DNA from: Oxalobacteraceae bacterium
GTDB lineage: Bacteria; Pseudomonadota; Gammaproteobacteria; Burkholderiales; Burkholderiaceae_D
NCBI GenBank assembly: GCA_003537575.1
Contig: DPRS01000031.1
Coordinates: 60,041-74,467 of the forward strand
DNA length: 14,427 bases
Direction of reading: 5' to 3'
A model generated the notes under the pieces. The model ran no database searches and was not told the DNA's origin. It worked only from the letters and a program-made list of their open reading frames with translations. This document shows, one piece after another, positions 6,926 through 13,965 of this stretch (its first letter is position 1; each line of letters starts with the position of its first letter). A program made the position numbers and the translations under genes.

Positions 6926-8014
6926 ATGTCATCCAAGTTTGCTCCCCTCCAGAACGACACCTTCCTGCGCGCGCTGCTGCGCCAGCCGACCGATTACACG
7001 CCGCTGTGGCTGATGCGCCAGGCCGGCCGCTACCTGCCCGAGTACTGCGCCACGCGCAAGCGCGCCGGCTCCTTCCTGGGCCTGGCGAAAAATCCCGACT
7101 ACGCCACCGAAGTCACGCTGCAGCCGCTGGAGCGCTATCCGCTGGATGCCGCCATCCTGTTTTCCGACATCCTGACCGTGCCGGATGCCATGGGCCTGGG
7201 CCTGTATTTCGCCGAAGGCGAGGGGCCGAAATTCGAACGGCCGCTGCGTGACGAGACCGCAGTGAAAGCCTTGCGCGTGCCGGAAGCGGGCGCCTTGCAG
7301 TACGTGTTCGACGCCGTCACGCAAATCCGCACAGAACTGAATGGCCGCGTGCCGCTGATCGGTTTCTCCGGCAGCCCGTGGACACTGGCCTGCTACATGG
7401 TCGAAGGCGGCGGCTCGGACGATTTCCGCACCGTCAAGACCATGCTGTACCAGCGCCCGGAGTTGATGCACCACATCCTCAAGACCAATGCGGCGGCTGT
7501 GGCGGCTTACCTGAATGCGCAGATCGATGCCGGCGCGCAGGCCGTGATGATTTTCGATACCTGGGGCGGCGTGCTGGCCGATGGCGCGTACCAGGCGTTT
7601 TCACTGGCTTACATGCGCGAAGTGGTGTCGCAGCTGAAACGCGACAAGGATGGCGTGCGCGTTCCGGCCATCGTCTTCACCAAGGGCGGCGGCCTGTGGC
7701 TGGAACAGATCGCCGACATCGGCGCCGATGCAGTCGGACTGGACTGGACCGTCAATCTGGGCGAGGCGCGCGCCAGGGTCGGGCACAAAGTGGCCTTGCA
7801 GGGTAACCTCGACCCGAATGTGCTGTTTGCCAGCCCGGCGCAGATCCGCGCCGAGGCGACCAAGGTATTGACATCGTTTGGCGCCCCGCAGGCCGGGACC
7901 GGGCATGTGTTCAATCTCGGCCATGGCATTTCGCAATTCACGCCGCCCGAGGCGGTAACGGTGCTGGTCGAGACGGTGCACGAAGTCAGCCGTGGCTTGC
8001 GCGGGAATTCCTGA
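6926..8014 (+). CDS. hemE: Uroporphyrinogen decarboxylase
   Basis: A 362-residue full-length HemE, which removes four carboxyl groups from uroporphyrinogen III to give coproporphyrinogen III in cytoplasmic heme synthesis. The recognisable family blocks are all present: LMRQAGRYLPEY near the N-terminus (substrate-binding R31 and R35), FSDILTVPDAMG with the catalytic aspartate D81, GFSGSPWTLACYMVEG with Y157, the FDTWGG block, and FNLGHGI with H333. The start at ATG 6926 has GGAAAG five bases upstream. It is a housekeeping gene, yet it sits between two groups of cytochrome genes in the same direction. Co-location with c-type cytochromes would make sense for heme supply, but hemE may simply be the ancestral chromosomal neighbour beside which the redox genes lie. 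The interrupted hairpin just upstream suggests separate control. Confidence 0.98.
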   Translation: MSSKFAPLQNDTFLRALLRQPTDYTPLWLMRQAGRYLPEYCATRKRAGSFLGLAKNPDYATEVTLQPLERYPLDAAILFSDILTVPDAMGLGLYFAEGEGPKFERPLRDETAVKALRVPEAGALQYVFDAVTQIRTELNGRVPLIGFSGSPWTLACYMVEGGGSDDFRTVKTMLYQRPELMHHILKTNAAAVAAYLNAQIDAGAQAVMIFDTWGGVLADGAYQAFSLAYMREVVSQLKRDKDGVRVPAIVFTKGGGLWLEQIADIGADAVGLDWTVNLGEARARVGHKVALQGNLDPNVLFASPAQIRAEATKVLTSFGAPQAGTGHVFNLGHGISQFTPPEAVTVLVETVHEVSRGLRGNS

Positions 8015-8088
8015 CGCCGGCAATGCGCGCAAGGCCCGCATCCGGGGGGCGGCAGAAAAATGATGCACTAAAAACCCCGTGAGTGCAG

Positions 8089-8103
8089 TGGCGCCGGCAT
8101 CGC
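8089..8103 (+). promoter_or_regulatory. Weak candidate sigma-54 promoter before the heptaheme cytochrome cluster
   Basis: The string TGGCGCCGGCATCGC has GG and GC separated by ten bases, as sigma-54 promoters require, with TGGC-C and T-GC kept. It departs from consensus at three informative positions and lies within a GC-rich repeat that could create the match by chance. It is listed because a sigma-54 activator is encoded upstream and the next gene starts about 50 bases later. Confidence 0.2.
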
Positions 8104-8116
8104 CGGCATACCGGCG
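8092..8116 (+). repeat. Tandem plus inverted GC-rich repeat in the leader of the heptaheme cytochrome cluster
   Basis: CGCCGGCAT occurs twice back to back (8092-8100 and 8101-8109) and is followed by ACCGGCG. The second copy can pair CGCCGG (8101-8106) with CCGGCG (8111-8116) around a four-base CATA loop. Alternatively the two copies can pair with each other through GCCGGC (8093-8098 with 8102-8107), so the foldings exclude one another. There is no T-run. It lies in the 137-base gap after hemE, which otherwise holds no gene. Confidence 0.6.
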
Positions 8117-8138
8117 ACTTGAAGAGGGCGATGTTTTA

Positions 8139-8149
8139 GGGGGAGGGGG
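8139..8149 (+). promoter_or_regulatory. Strong purine-rich ribosome binding site for a GTG start
   Basis: An eleven-base G-rich run with a central A contains GGAGG at 8142-8146, five bases before GTG 8152. The frame has no ATG near its beginning, so this site decides the start of the two-helix HAMP-like protein. Confidence 0.75.
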
Positions 8150-8151
8150 CT

Positions 8152-8679
8152 GTGCGCAATGCATCCCAGACGTTCTTTCATGTGAAGCTCGTCGCCAAGG
8201 TCGCGCTGGCGGCGGGTGTGACGGCGGTCCTTTGCCTGCTGGTTTCGCTGGCGTTTCTGACCGGGACCAACGGCGATTCCTATCCAGTCATCATTCGCAA
8301 CAACAGCATCACGCGCGAGGAAATCGGCTCGTTGATGCTGTTCTCCGGCCTGGCGCTGGTCTCCCTGATCGGCGTGCTGACATGGCTGATCGCGCTGTAC
8401 AGCAGCTTCCGCATCGCCGGACCACTGTACCGCTTTACCGGAAATTTCAAGACGGTCATCGCCAACGACATGAACGGGCTGATCGGCCTGCGCACCGGCG
8501 ATTCCCTGCGCAAGCAGGAATCCAATATCATGCACGCGCTGACTGCCGCGCGCGCCCATTACGCTGCAATCGACCGGGCTTCCCAACAGGCTGCCGCCGC
8601 TCTTGAGTGTGGAGATGCCGATGCCTATGCCAAAGCGATCAGCCACCTCAAGGCGCTCGATGCGAAAATCCGGATATAA
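8152..8679 (+). CDS. Two-helix inner-membrane protein with terminal HAMP-like segment
   Basis: A 175-residue membrane protein. Helices at about 14-36 and 59-83 enclose a periplasmic loop of only about 22 residues. After the second helix comes FRIAGPLYRF, then a pattern ending LIGLRTGDSLRK, which resembles the HAMP linker of chemoreceptors and kinases (aGPlyR ... LRxgD). The protein then continues as about 50 residues of Ala-rich helix and ends: there is no kinase, methyl-accepting or cyclase output domain. It is therefore either a truncated transducer or, more likely given its place, a membrane partner or anchor for the heptaheme cytochrome whose gene overlaps it by 20 bases. The GTG start has a strong ribosome site. 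No specific family name can be given. Confidence 0.8.
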   Translation: MRNASQTFFHVKLVAKVALAAGVTAVLCLLVSLAFLTGTNGDSYPVIIRNNSITREEIGSLMLFSGLALVSLIGVLTWLIALYSSFRIAGPLYRFTGNFKTVIANDMNGLIGLRTGDSLRKQESNIMHALTAARAHYAAIDRASQQAAAALECGDADAYAKAISHLKALDAKIRI

Positions 8680-9454
8680 AATTGCCGCCGTGCTCGTCGT
8701 GCTGGCCATACTGGCGGGCGGACAGGCGCTCCACGAAATGCTGGCCAATGGCAGCGCCGGGCATCTTGACAAGGCAGATTGCGCTGACTGCCACCTTGGC
8801 GGCAAAAACGTCACGGTGCAACAGGCAGGCATGCTGGTCGCGAGCCAGGAAGCATTGTGCAGCAAGTGTCATCCGGCCGCGATCAAGGTCAGTCATCCCA
8901 GCGGCTTCCAGCCCAGGACCAGGCCGGTCGCCATGTATCCGCTCGACTGGAAAGGCGATCTTACCTGCAGCACCTGCCACGCGGTGCACGGCCGCGGCCC
9001 GGGACTGATGCGCGGAACGAAACTGGGCAGGGAATTGTGCCTGGCATGCCATGACGCCGATTTTTTCCGCAAGATGCGTGACGGCGGCGCATCGCTGATG
9101 GTCGGCCATTTAAGCAAGGGCATCGACAGCAATGCACCCGCGCTCGACAGCTATTCGCGTCAATGCATGGAATGCCATGGCCAAAGCGGCGACCCCAGAC
9201 TAGCCACGCTGGTTGACAAAAACGGCGTGGCGCGCCATGCCAGCCGTTCCATCAACCATCCTGTCGGCGTGAATTACCAGCAAGCGACAAACTTTGGCGG
9301 ATATCGCCCGCGCCGCGTCGTCGAACGCAAACTGCTCTTGCCGGATGGGCTGGTGAGTTGCGTGTCCTGCCATCACGGCTATCTGAAAGAGCATGGCAAG
9401 CTGATAGTGACGCAGGCCGGCTCCAAACTTTGCTACGAATGCCACGACATATGA
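8660..9454 (+). CDS. Membrane-anchored periplasmic heptaheme cytochrome c (cytochrome c3-like)
   Basis: A 264-residue multiheme cytochrome with an N-terminal hydrophobic segment (about 7-24) acting as signal or anchor. Seven CXXCH motifs are visible, with heme-binding histidines at H45, H71, H107, H131, H173, H238 and H262. Further histidines (H25, H35, H79, H110, H150, H193, H200, H239, H245) could give bis-His ligation. SHPSGF and NHPVGVNY resemble the HP-x-G segments of doubled-CXXCH proteins. Multiheme chains of this kind carry electrons over distance between the quinone pool, soluble carriers and reductases or the outer membrane. ATG 8660 is preferred over an upstream in-frame GTG (8603), since it has AAGG at 8650-8653 and directly precedes the signal segment. 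Its stop overlaps the next start as ATGA. No catalytic heme or enzyme domain is recognised, so an electron-transfer role is most likely. Confidence 0.92.
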   Translation: MRKSGYKIAAVLVVLAILAGGQALHEMLANGSAGHLDKADCADCHLGGKNVTVQQAGMLVASQEALCSKCHPAAIKVSHPSGFQPRTRPVAMYPLDWKGDLTCSTCHAVHGRGPGLMRGTKLGRELCLACHDADFFRKMRDGGASLMVGHLSKGIDSNAPALDSYSRQCMECHGQSGDPRLATLVDKNGVARHASRSINHPVGVNYQQATNFGGYRPRRVVERKLLLPDGLVSCVSCHHGYLKEHGKLIVTQAGSKLCYECHDI

Positions 9455-10008
9455 AGAATAGATTACGCGACAATGAACGGCGCCATATTCATTATGTCGA
9501 CCACCACATTCAGAAATGGCTGCTGGTGGCCCTGGTCGTCATGGAATGCGCGCTGATCGCGCTTGCCATGTGGGCGCTGCATGGCGCCTTGAGCGATCTG
9601 GTCGAGGAGAACATGTATCGCATCCATTTTTCGGCACAGCCGGACCAGCTGCTGCGCTTCCTGGCGGAAGGAGTGAAAATTCTGATCGGCATCGGCGTCG
9701 TCAATCTGCTGGCGCTCATCTTGGCCGACCGCATATGGGCGGCCTATATCGGCAGCATTCTGCGAAAGCTTGACGCGTTGATCGAGGACGCGCAGCAACT
9801 CGACTTTTCCGAGCGCGCGATGACGCGCACGCACGACGTGCTGGATCAGGCATTGGCCTGGCGTGCCGTCGAGGCCGGCCGGATGCGCAAGCTGCGCACC
9901 TGTATCGGCGCATTGCCAGCGGCGCTGCCGCAGCTGCCCGACGAACGCACGCAGGCGCGCAACATGCTGCTGAAGATGCATGAGGCGGTTGCCAGCCGCG
10001 CCAGGTAA
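9451..10008 (+). CDS. Small two-helix inner-membrane protein of unknown family
   Basis: A 185-residue protein starting at an ATG that overlaps the cytochrome stop (ATGA); longer in-frame starts would lie inside the cytochrome gene. A basic, His-containing N-terminus (RRHIHYVDHHIQKW) precedes helix 1 (about 24-45). A periplasmic segment of about 30 residues follows, then helix 2 (about 76-95) and a cytoplasmic helical tail of about 90 residues. The topology mirrors the protein encoded before the cytochrome, and the region after helix 2 (SILRKLDALIEDAQQLDF) may be a degenerate HAMP-like coil, but the GPLYR and LRxGD signatures are missing. Histidines near the first helix could in principle bind heme; this is only a possibility. 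Its position between the heptaheme cytochrome and CcoG suggests it belongs to the same membrane complex. Confidence 0.8.
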   Translation: MKNRLRDNERRHIHYVDHHIQKWLLVALVVMECALIALAMWALHGALSDLVEENMYRIHFSAQPDQLLRFLAEGVKILIGIGVVNLLALILADRIWAAYIGSILRKLDALIEDAQQLDFSERAMTRTHDVLDQALAWRAVEAGRMRKLRTCIGALPAALPQLPDERTQARNMLLKMHEAVASRAR

Positions 10009-10055
10009 ATGCGCGTGAACGCTTGCCCGGGCCGACAGGAAAATCAGGTACGCCA

Positions 10056-11510
10056 ATGAGCAGCCCGGATTCGCCGGTGTCGACCGTGAAAATGCATCCT
10101 TCGCGCGAAAAAATCCATGCGCGTGCAGTGTCGGGCCACCATACCGCGTGGCGCCATGCCTGCGTGTGGCTGACGCAAATCGTTTATTTCGGCCTGCCGT
10201 GGTTGCAGTGGCACGATCGTCCGGCCGTGCTGTTCGACCTGGCGACGCGCAAGTTCGCCATTTTCGGCATCGTCCTGTGGCCGCAGGACCTGGTCTACCT
10301 TGCCGGCCTGCTGATTTTGTGCGCCTTGCTGCTGTTTTTTCTCAGCGCGCTGGCGGGCCGGGTATGGTGCAGCTTCGCTTGCCCGCATACCGTCTATACC
10401 GAAATCTTCATGTGGGTCGAGCAGCGGATCGAAGGCAGCCGCAGCGCGCGCATGCAACTCGACCGGCTACCCTGGTCGCTGTCGAAGCTGCGCAAGAAAG
10501 CCATCAAGCACGCCCTGTGGATCGCCATCGCGCTGTGGACCGGCATCACCTTTGTCGCTTACTTCACGCCGATTCGCACCCTGCTCGCCGAGATCGTGGC
10601 GATGGCGCTCGGCCCCTGGCAAATCTTCTGGATGGCGTTTTACGCCGGCCTGACTTATCTGAATGCCGGCTGGATGCGCGAGCAAGTCTGCAAGCACATG
10701 TGCGCCTATGCGCGCTTCCAGAGCGTGATGTTCGACCCTGATACGCTGCTGATTACTTATGACCGCGAACGCGGCGAGCCGCGCGGCCCGCTGCGCAAGA
10801 ACCGTCATCCGCAGGCGCCACGGCAGGGTGATTGCGTCGATTGCACCCTCTGCCTGCAGGTCTGCCCGGTCGGCATCGATATCCGCGACGGGCTGCAGTA
10901 TGAGTGCCTGGATTGTGCTGCCTGCATCGATGCCTGCGACGCCGTAATGGACAAGCTCGGCCGGCCGCGCGGATTGATTCGCTATTCGACCGGGAACGCC
11001 ATGGCATGCCGGCTCTCGCCGCGCAAAATCCGGCAGCGCCTGCTGCGTCCCCGCATCATGATGTATGGCGGCCTGCTGGCGCTCGGCATCGCGCTGTACT
11101 TTTCGGCGCTGGCGCTGCGCGCGCCGCTCAGGTTGAACGTGCTGCCGGACCGTGGCGCGCTGGGGCAGCCCGGCGCCGACGGCATGCTGGAAAACGTCTA
11201 CCGGCTGCATGTCATGAATACGGATGAGCATCCGCGCCGCTTCAGGATCTCGGTGTCCGGCATCGAGAATGCCAGGCTGGCGGACGAGGGCTGGGCGGAG
11301 GTGGCGGCAGCATCTTCCCGCCTGGTGCCGGTGCGCGTGGGCGTTCCGCGTGATCAGTGCAAGCCGGGCGCCAGCCGGATCTGGATTGAACTGATCGAAC
11401 TCGGCAGGGACGGCGCGCGAATCAGGGAGCCGGCCATGTTTTATATGCCGACCGGCGCCTGCGTCGAATCCATCGAAGCCGGCGAGGAACAAGAAGTCGA
11501 TCGATCATGA
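10056..11510 (+). CDS. ccoG: CcoG/FixG/RdxA-type membrane protein with two [4Fe-4S] motifs
   Basis: A 484-residue integral membrane ferredoxin. About five helices (36-53, 78-100, 152-172, 185-203, 335-354) enclose a cytoplasmic iron-sulfur domain with C260-X2-C-X2-C-X3-C270-P and C284-X2-C-X2-C-X3-C294. The family motifs WCSFACPHTVYTEIF and CKHMCAYARFQ are present; in the relatives I recall the second normally reads CKYMCPYARFQ, so this copy has Ala for Pro. The C-terminal part (about 380-468) is the Ig-like FixG tail. In known systems CcoG reduces Cu(II) for cbb3 oxidase assembly, but no cbb3 subunit or copper transporter gene is in the window; here it may instead pass electrons to the heptaheme cytochrome (inference). 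ATG 10056 with AGGTA (10046-10050) is chosen over an in-frame TTG at 10023. The symbol denotes the family, not a proven role. Confidence 0.9.
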   Translation: MSSPDSPVSTVKMHPSREKIHARAVSGHHTAWRHACVWLTQIVYFGLPWLQWHDRPAVLFDLATRKFAIFGIVLWPQDLVYLAGLLILCALLLFFLSALAGRVWCSFACPHTVYTEIFMWVEQRIEGSRSARMQLDRLPWSLSKLRKKAIKHALWIAIALWTGITFVAYFTPIRTLLAEIVAMALGPWQIFWMAFYAGLTYLNAGWMREQVCKHMCAYARFQSVMFDPDTLLITYDRERGEPRGPLRKNRHPQAPRQGDCVDCTLCLQVCPVGIDIRDGLQYECLDCAACIDACDAVMDKLGRPRGLIRYSTGNAMACRLSPRKIRQRLLRPRIMMYGGLLALGIALYFSALALRAPLRLNVLPDRGALGQPGADGMLENVYRLHVMNTDEHPRRFRISVSGIENARLADEGWAEVAAASSRLVPVRVGVPRDQCKPGASRIWIELIELGRDGARIREPAMFYMPTGACVESIEAGEEQEVDRS

Positions 11511-11516
11511 GGCATC

Positions 11517-11543
11517 CCGCAGCGGCGCAGGAACGTGCTGCGG
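11517..11543. terminator. Hairpin in the 37-base gap between convergent genes
   Basis: Perfect 7-base arms CCGCAGC (11517-11523) and GCTGCGG (11537-11543) flank a 13-base loop. It lies between the ccoG stop and the stop of the opposite-strand kinase, where a bidirectional terminator would be expected. There is no T-run on either strand, so its strength as a terminator is doubtful. Confidence 0.4.
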
Positions 11544-11547
11544 AAAT

Positions 11548-13965
11548 TCAGCGCGGCGCCGCCATGCCGAGCAAATGCTGCCTGGCGGTATCGAATTCGC
11601 CCTGCAAGCTGCCGAGCAGCGCTTCGGCTTCTTTCAGTGCACCGGCTTCCTGTAGCGTGCAGCTTTGAGCAAGCCGCTCCAGTTCCATGCAATGCGTGCG
11701 CATGCGCTGGGCGCCGAGGTTTTCGATGCTTGACAAGAAACGATGTGTGGCGGATTCGAGTTGCTCGGTATTCCGGTCGGCAAGCGCGCAAGCAATATTC
11801 TCCAGGTGCTTGGGCGAGTCGGCGCAAAACAGCTCGATGATGTCGGAGACCAGGCGCGGATTGTTTTCATCCTGCAGCTCCAGCAATTGCTCGATACGGC
11901 GCAGGTCGATCACCGCGACAGGCTCTTCGGCGGTTTTGCCGGCAACGGCGATCAGGACGGCTCGCACGTCGTCCAGTTCGACCGGCTTGGATACGTAGGC
12001 ATTCATGCCGGCCGCAAGGCATTTTTCGCGGTCGCCGGGCATTGCATTCGCCGTCATCGCGATCACGCGCGGCAGCCCGTGCTGGCCAAAACGCGCGCGC
12101 AGCCGGCGTGTCGCTTCCAGGCCGTCCATTTCCGGCATTTGCACATCCATCAGCACCACGTCATAGTTCTGACGTTCCATCGCATCGAGCACTTCGACGC
12201 CGTTAGCCACTACATCGCTGCGATAGCCCAGGTGGGCAAGTAATTGCTGCACGACCTTCTGATTGACGGTATTGTCCTCCGCCACCAGAATTTTCAGCGG
12301 CAGCGATTCCGCCAGCTTGCCTTGCTGCTCCGCTGCGCGCAGCGGCACATTGGCTGGTGGCGTCATCTGCATCGCATACTGCAGCACATCAAACAGTGCT
12401 GCCGGCTTGATCGGCTTGTTCAGGTATGCACAAAACTCTACCTGCGCCATCATGGCATTGCGCGTGCGGTTGGCAACCGAAGTCAGCATGATCAGCGGCA
12501 GAGACTTTGCGTCGCGATACTTGCGGATTTCAATTGCCAATCCGAGACCGTCCATTTCCGGCATGCTCATGTCGAGTATGCCGACGTCGAACGACTGGCC
12601 ATGGCGGACAAAGTCGAGCGCTTCGATAGCCGACGCCGCCGCTGACGGCAGCATGCCCCACAACAGCGCCTGCTTGACCAGGATACGGCGATTGGTGCTG
12701 TTGTCGTCGACGATCAGGATGCGTTTGCCTGCAAGCGCCGACGAACGCTCCTGCAACAGGTTTTGTGCCAGTTGCGCTCCGGATGCTTCGGCGACGATGC
12801 TGAAGTAAAAAGTTGAGCCGCTGCCTACCGTGCTTTCGACCCATATCCTGCCACCCATGATTTCAGACAGCCGCTTGCTGATAGCCAGGCCTAAGCCGGT
12901 GCCGCCGTATTTGCGCGTGGTCGAGGCATCGACTTGCGTAAACGACTTGAATAAATCGGATAATTTATCTTCCGGGATGCCGATCCCGGTATCCTTTACC
13001 GCAAACTGGATTTCATACCTGCCATTGTCGACAAACATGGCGGAAACGGACACCACGACTTCACCGTGCTGCGTGAATTTGATCGAATTCGACAGCAGGT
13101 TGACGAGGATTTGCCGCAGGCGCGTGACATCACCGATAAATGACGCCGGCACACTGTCGTCAATGAAATAAGCAAGATTGATATCCTTCTCGGCGGAACT
13201 GGATGACAGCAGGTCGAGCGATTCCTCGACACAGCGGCGTAAATCGAAAGGCTGATGTTCGATTTCCAGCTTGCCGATGTCGATCTTGGAGTAATCGAGG
13301 ATATCGTTGATGATCGTCAGCAGCACTTCGCTGCTGGCACGAATGGTTTCGGCGTAGTCGCGTTGTTCGTCGTCGATAGGCGTATTGAGCAGCAGGCTGG
13401 TCATGCCGATTACCGCATTGAGCGGCGTCCTGATTTCATGGCTCATGTTGGCAAGGAACATGCTCTTGGCCAGCATCGCCGCTTCCGCTGCTTCCTTTGC
13501 CGCACGCAGTTCCTGCTCATAGGCCTTGCGCATCGTAATGTCGCGCAGGATCACGGTATGGATCAGGCTGCCGGCGACTTCCAGTTTCGAGATCGATGCT
13601 TCTGCGGGAAATTCGCTGCCATCCTTGCGCATGCCGAAAATTTCCTGCCGTTCCGCCATTGGTCGCGCATGCTGACTGGACCGGTCAAAATTATCGATAT
13701 GCTTGCCATGCCCGTGGCGAAAACGCATGGGGATAAGCAAATTCAGATCGCTGCCAATCACTTCTGCCGCCTGCCAGCCGAAAATCCGCTCCGCGCCTTT
13801 ATTGAACAGCATGATTTTTTGGGTGCTGTCGATACAAATAATGGCGTCGTCAGCAATGCTGAGAATGCCATTGAGCTGGGCGGACGTCAGGTTGGGTGTC
13901 GACATGATTCTGGGCGCAACACGGATATGGACTGATATTAATCTAGGCAGAGGAATAGTTTCCAT
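11548..13965 (-). CDS. Soluble PAS hybrid histidine kinase (PAS-HisKA-HATPase-REC-REC-HPt)
   Basis: An 805-residue phosphorelay kinase without membrane helices, so presumably cytoplasmic. Domains in order: PAS with PAC tail about 27-150 (CIDSTQKIMLFNKGAERIFGW); HisKA with SHEIRTPLNAVIG (H176); HATPase with N-box N289/N293, DTGIGIP and GGTGLGLAI; receiver 1 about 415-530 (D465, K517); receiver 2 about 557-672 (D607, K660); HPt about 685-800 with H741. This is the ArcB/BarA/RpfC-like phosphorelay layout. The HPt site reads HRFLSSIENLGA: the histidine is kept, but the usual K-G after it (as in HSLKG) is replaced by L-S. Start: the codon at 13965 has AGGT close upstream; an in-frame ATG at 13905 (MSTPNL) leaves the PAS domain intact and may be the true start. 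It is convergent with ccoG, so not part of that operon. Output partner unknown. Confidence 0.93.
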   Translation of the reverse strand: METIPLPRLISVHIRVAPRIMSTPNLTSAQLNGILSIADDAIICIDSTQKIMLFNKGAERIFGWQAAEVIGSDLNLLIPMRFRHGHGKHIDNFDRSSQHARPMAERQEIFGMRKDGSEFPAEASISKLEVAGSLIHTVILRDITMRKAYEQELRAAKEAAEAAMLAKSMFLANMSHEIRTPLNAVIGMTSLLLNTPIDDEQRDYAETIRASSEVLLTIINDILDYSKIDIGKLEIEHQPFDLRRCVEESLDLLSSSSAEKDINLAYFIDDSVPASFIGDVTRLRQILVNLLSNSIKFTQHGEVVVSVSAMFVDNGRYEIQFAVKDTGIGIPEDKLSDLFKSFTQVDASTTRKYGGTGLGLAISKRLSEIMGGRIWVESTVGSGSTFYFSIVAEASGAQLAQNLLQERSSALAGKRILIVDDNSTNRRILVKQALLWGMLPSAAASAIEALDFVRHGQSFDVGILDMSMPEMDGLGLAIEIRKYRDAKSLPLIMLTSVANRTRNAMMAQVEFCAYLNKPIKPAALFDVLQYAMQMTPPANVPLRAAEQQGKLAESLPLKILVAEDNTVNQKVVQQLLAHLGYRSDVVANGVEVLDAMERQNYDVVLMDVQMPEMDGLEATRRLRARFGQHGLPRVIAMTANAMPGDREKCLAAGMNAYVSKPVELDDVRAVLIAVAGKTAEEPVAVIDLRRIEQLLELQDENNPRLVSDIIELFCADSPKHLENIACALADRNTEQLESATHRFLSSIENLGAQRMRTHCMELERLAQSCTLQEAGALKEAEALLGSLQGEFDTARQHLLGMAAPR

